Assembly: GCA_023621975.1 (NCBI GenBank)
Contig: JAMOAC010000297.1
Span: 1-6,938 of the forward strand
Origin: Bacillota bacterium
Lineage (GTDB): Bacteria; Bacillota_A; Clostridia; Acetivibrionales; DUMB01
Direction of reading: 5' to 3'
Length of the DNA stretch: 6,938 bases
The notes beneath the pieces were generated by a model. It was not told the DNA's origin and did not search any database. It saw only the letters and a program-made list of their open reading frames with translations. The first letter of the stretch is position 1, and each line of letters starts with the position of its first letter. Of the stretch, positions 6,359 through 6,938 are shown one piece after another. The translations under genes were made by a program, and so were the position numbers.

Positions 6359-6938
6359 TCAACCAAAAAGCACTTTCACAACTTCGGCTTCAAGTTCGTC
6401 GCGCCTCATTTTTATTATCACTTCAAATGAATTATTAATTTCAATATTCCCGGACTTTAATATGAATCCGCATTTTATATCCCTAGTTGTGTCAGACAAA
6501 CTTACGACACCTTTCATACCTTTTTCAGAAAGTTTGCTGTTTACTTTATTTACAATTTCAGTGCCGTACACATCCCTGTCCTTAGGTGAAAGGATTATTT
6601 CCTCAGTTCCACTTCTTACAGCCTCAACTGCCATTGAAGCGATTAAATCAACATACCGGTCTGCAGGAAGGGAACTTAATTTATCCAAAGCCCTGGCAAA
6701 TACTTCATCCACCATATCCTGCTTCGCCTGGAGTATCTGCTTTCTGCCTTCAAGGTCGGTAGAAGCGAGAAGCCTCTTTTTCCTCTCTTCCGCTTCCTTG
6801 CTTGCTTCTTCGGCAGCTGCCCGCTCTTTTGCCTCAGCTTCAGCTTTTGCCGCATTTAATATAGCCGCAGCCTCGCTCTCAGCTTTCTCCAGCATTTCTT
6901 TAGCCTGCAGGCGGGCATCCTCCAGTATTTTTTCTCTT
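6359..6938 (-). CDS. atpE: V/A-type ATPase subunit E (NtpE/AtpE), peripheral stalk (5' end outside window)
   Basis: The last 192 residues of the peripheral-stalk subunit are visible. The frame is open to the right edge (REKILEDARLQAKEMLEKAE...), so the internal ATG at 6895 is not the start; probably only a few N-terminal residues are missing. Subunit E pairs with a small coiled-coil partner and holds the A3B3 head still relative to the membrane subunit I. Roughly the first 90 visible residues are a charged, alanine-rich helix (AESEAAAILNAAKAEAEAKE, then KEAEERKKRLL), as in the family. The C-terminal globular part includes RYVDLIASMAVEAV, EEIILSPKDRDVYG, CGFILKSGNIEINNSFEVII and ends EAEVVKVLFG, the usual head-binding domain. 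It is the most upstream gene in view; subunits I and K would be expected just before it. Confidence 0.93.
   Translation of the reverse strand, partial: REKILEDARLQAKEMLEKAESEAAAILNAAKAEAEAKERAAAEEASKEAEERKKRLLASTDLEGRKQILQAKQDMVDEVFARALDKLSSLPADRYVDLIASMAVEAVRSGTEEIILSPKDRDVYGTEIVNKVNSKLSEKGMKGVVSLSDTTRDIKCGFILKSGNIEINNSFEVIIKMRRDELEAEVVKVLFG

Overview
The window is a minus-strand stretch of a low-to-moderate GC Firmicutes genome. It most resembles an anaerobic clostridial lineage of the Clostridium/Acetivibrio/Ruminiclostridium type. The grounds are the bacterial V/A-type ATPase operon, strong AGGAGG-type ribosome binding sites, frequent GTG/TTG starts, AT-rich intergenic DNA and a clostridial-style Cache receptor. 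The species assignment is inference.

Layout, read in the direction of transcription (right to left): the 3' part of the peripheral-stalk subunit E gene (6359-6938, 5' end outside the window); a 127-nt spacer (6232-6358) holding a perfect-consensus sigma-A-like promoter and a tandem 20-bp repeat; then subunits C (5227-6231), F (4896-5234), A (3087-4856), B (1706-3085) and D (1020-1679), packed with gaps of at most 39 nt and one overlap. After D comes a 470-nt AT-rich intergenic region (550-1019) with inverted and direct repeats and a candidate promoter. Last is the 5' part of a membrane-anchored Cache-domain sensor gene (1-549), probably a methyl-accepting chemotaxis protein, running off the left edge.

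The ATPase genes encode the soluble V1/A1 rotary motor: A3B3 catalytic head, D-F central rotor, C as the socket between rotor and membrane ring, and E in the peripheral stalk. The membrane subunits (I/a and K/c) would be expected just upstream of E, outside the window, so ion specificity (H+ or Na+) and direction (ATP synthesis or ion pumping) cannot be read here. No key motif is missing in A or B, and no gene is frameshifted.

Two starts were corrected from the longest possible reading frames. Subunit B starts at GTG 3085 and subunit C at TTG 6231, each behind a strong Shine-Dalgarno. I see no previously undescribed protein system. The parts worth a second look are regulatory: the E-C spacer, with its promoter, repeats and dyad, and the repeat-rich region between the ATPase operon and the sensor gene.
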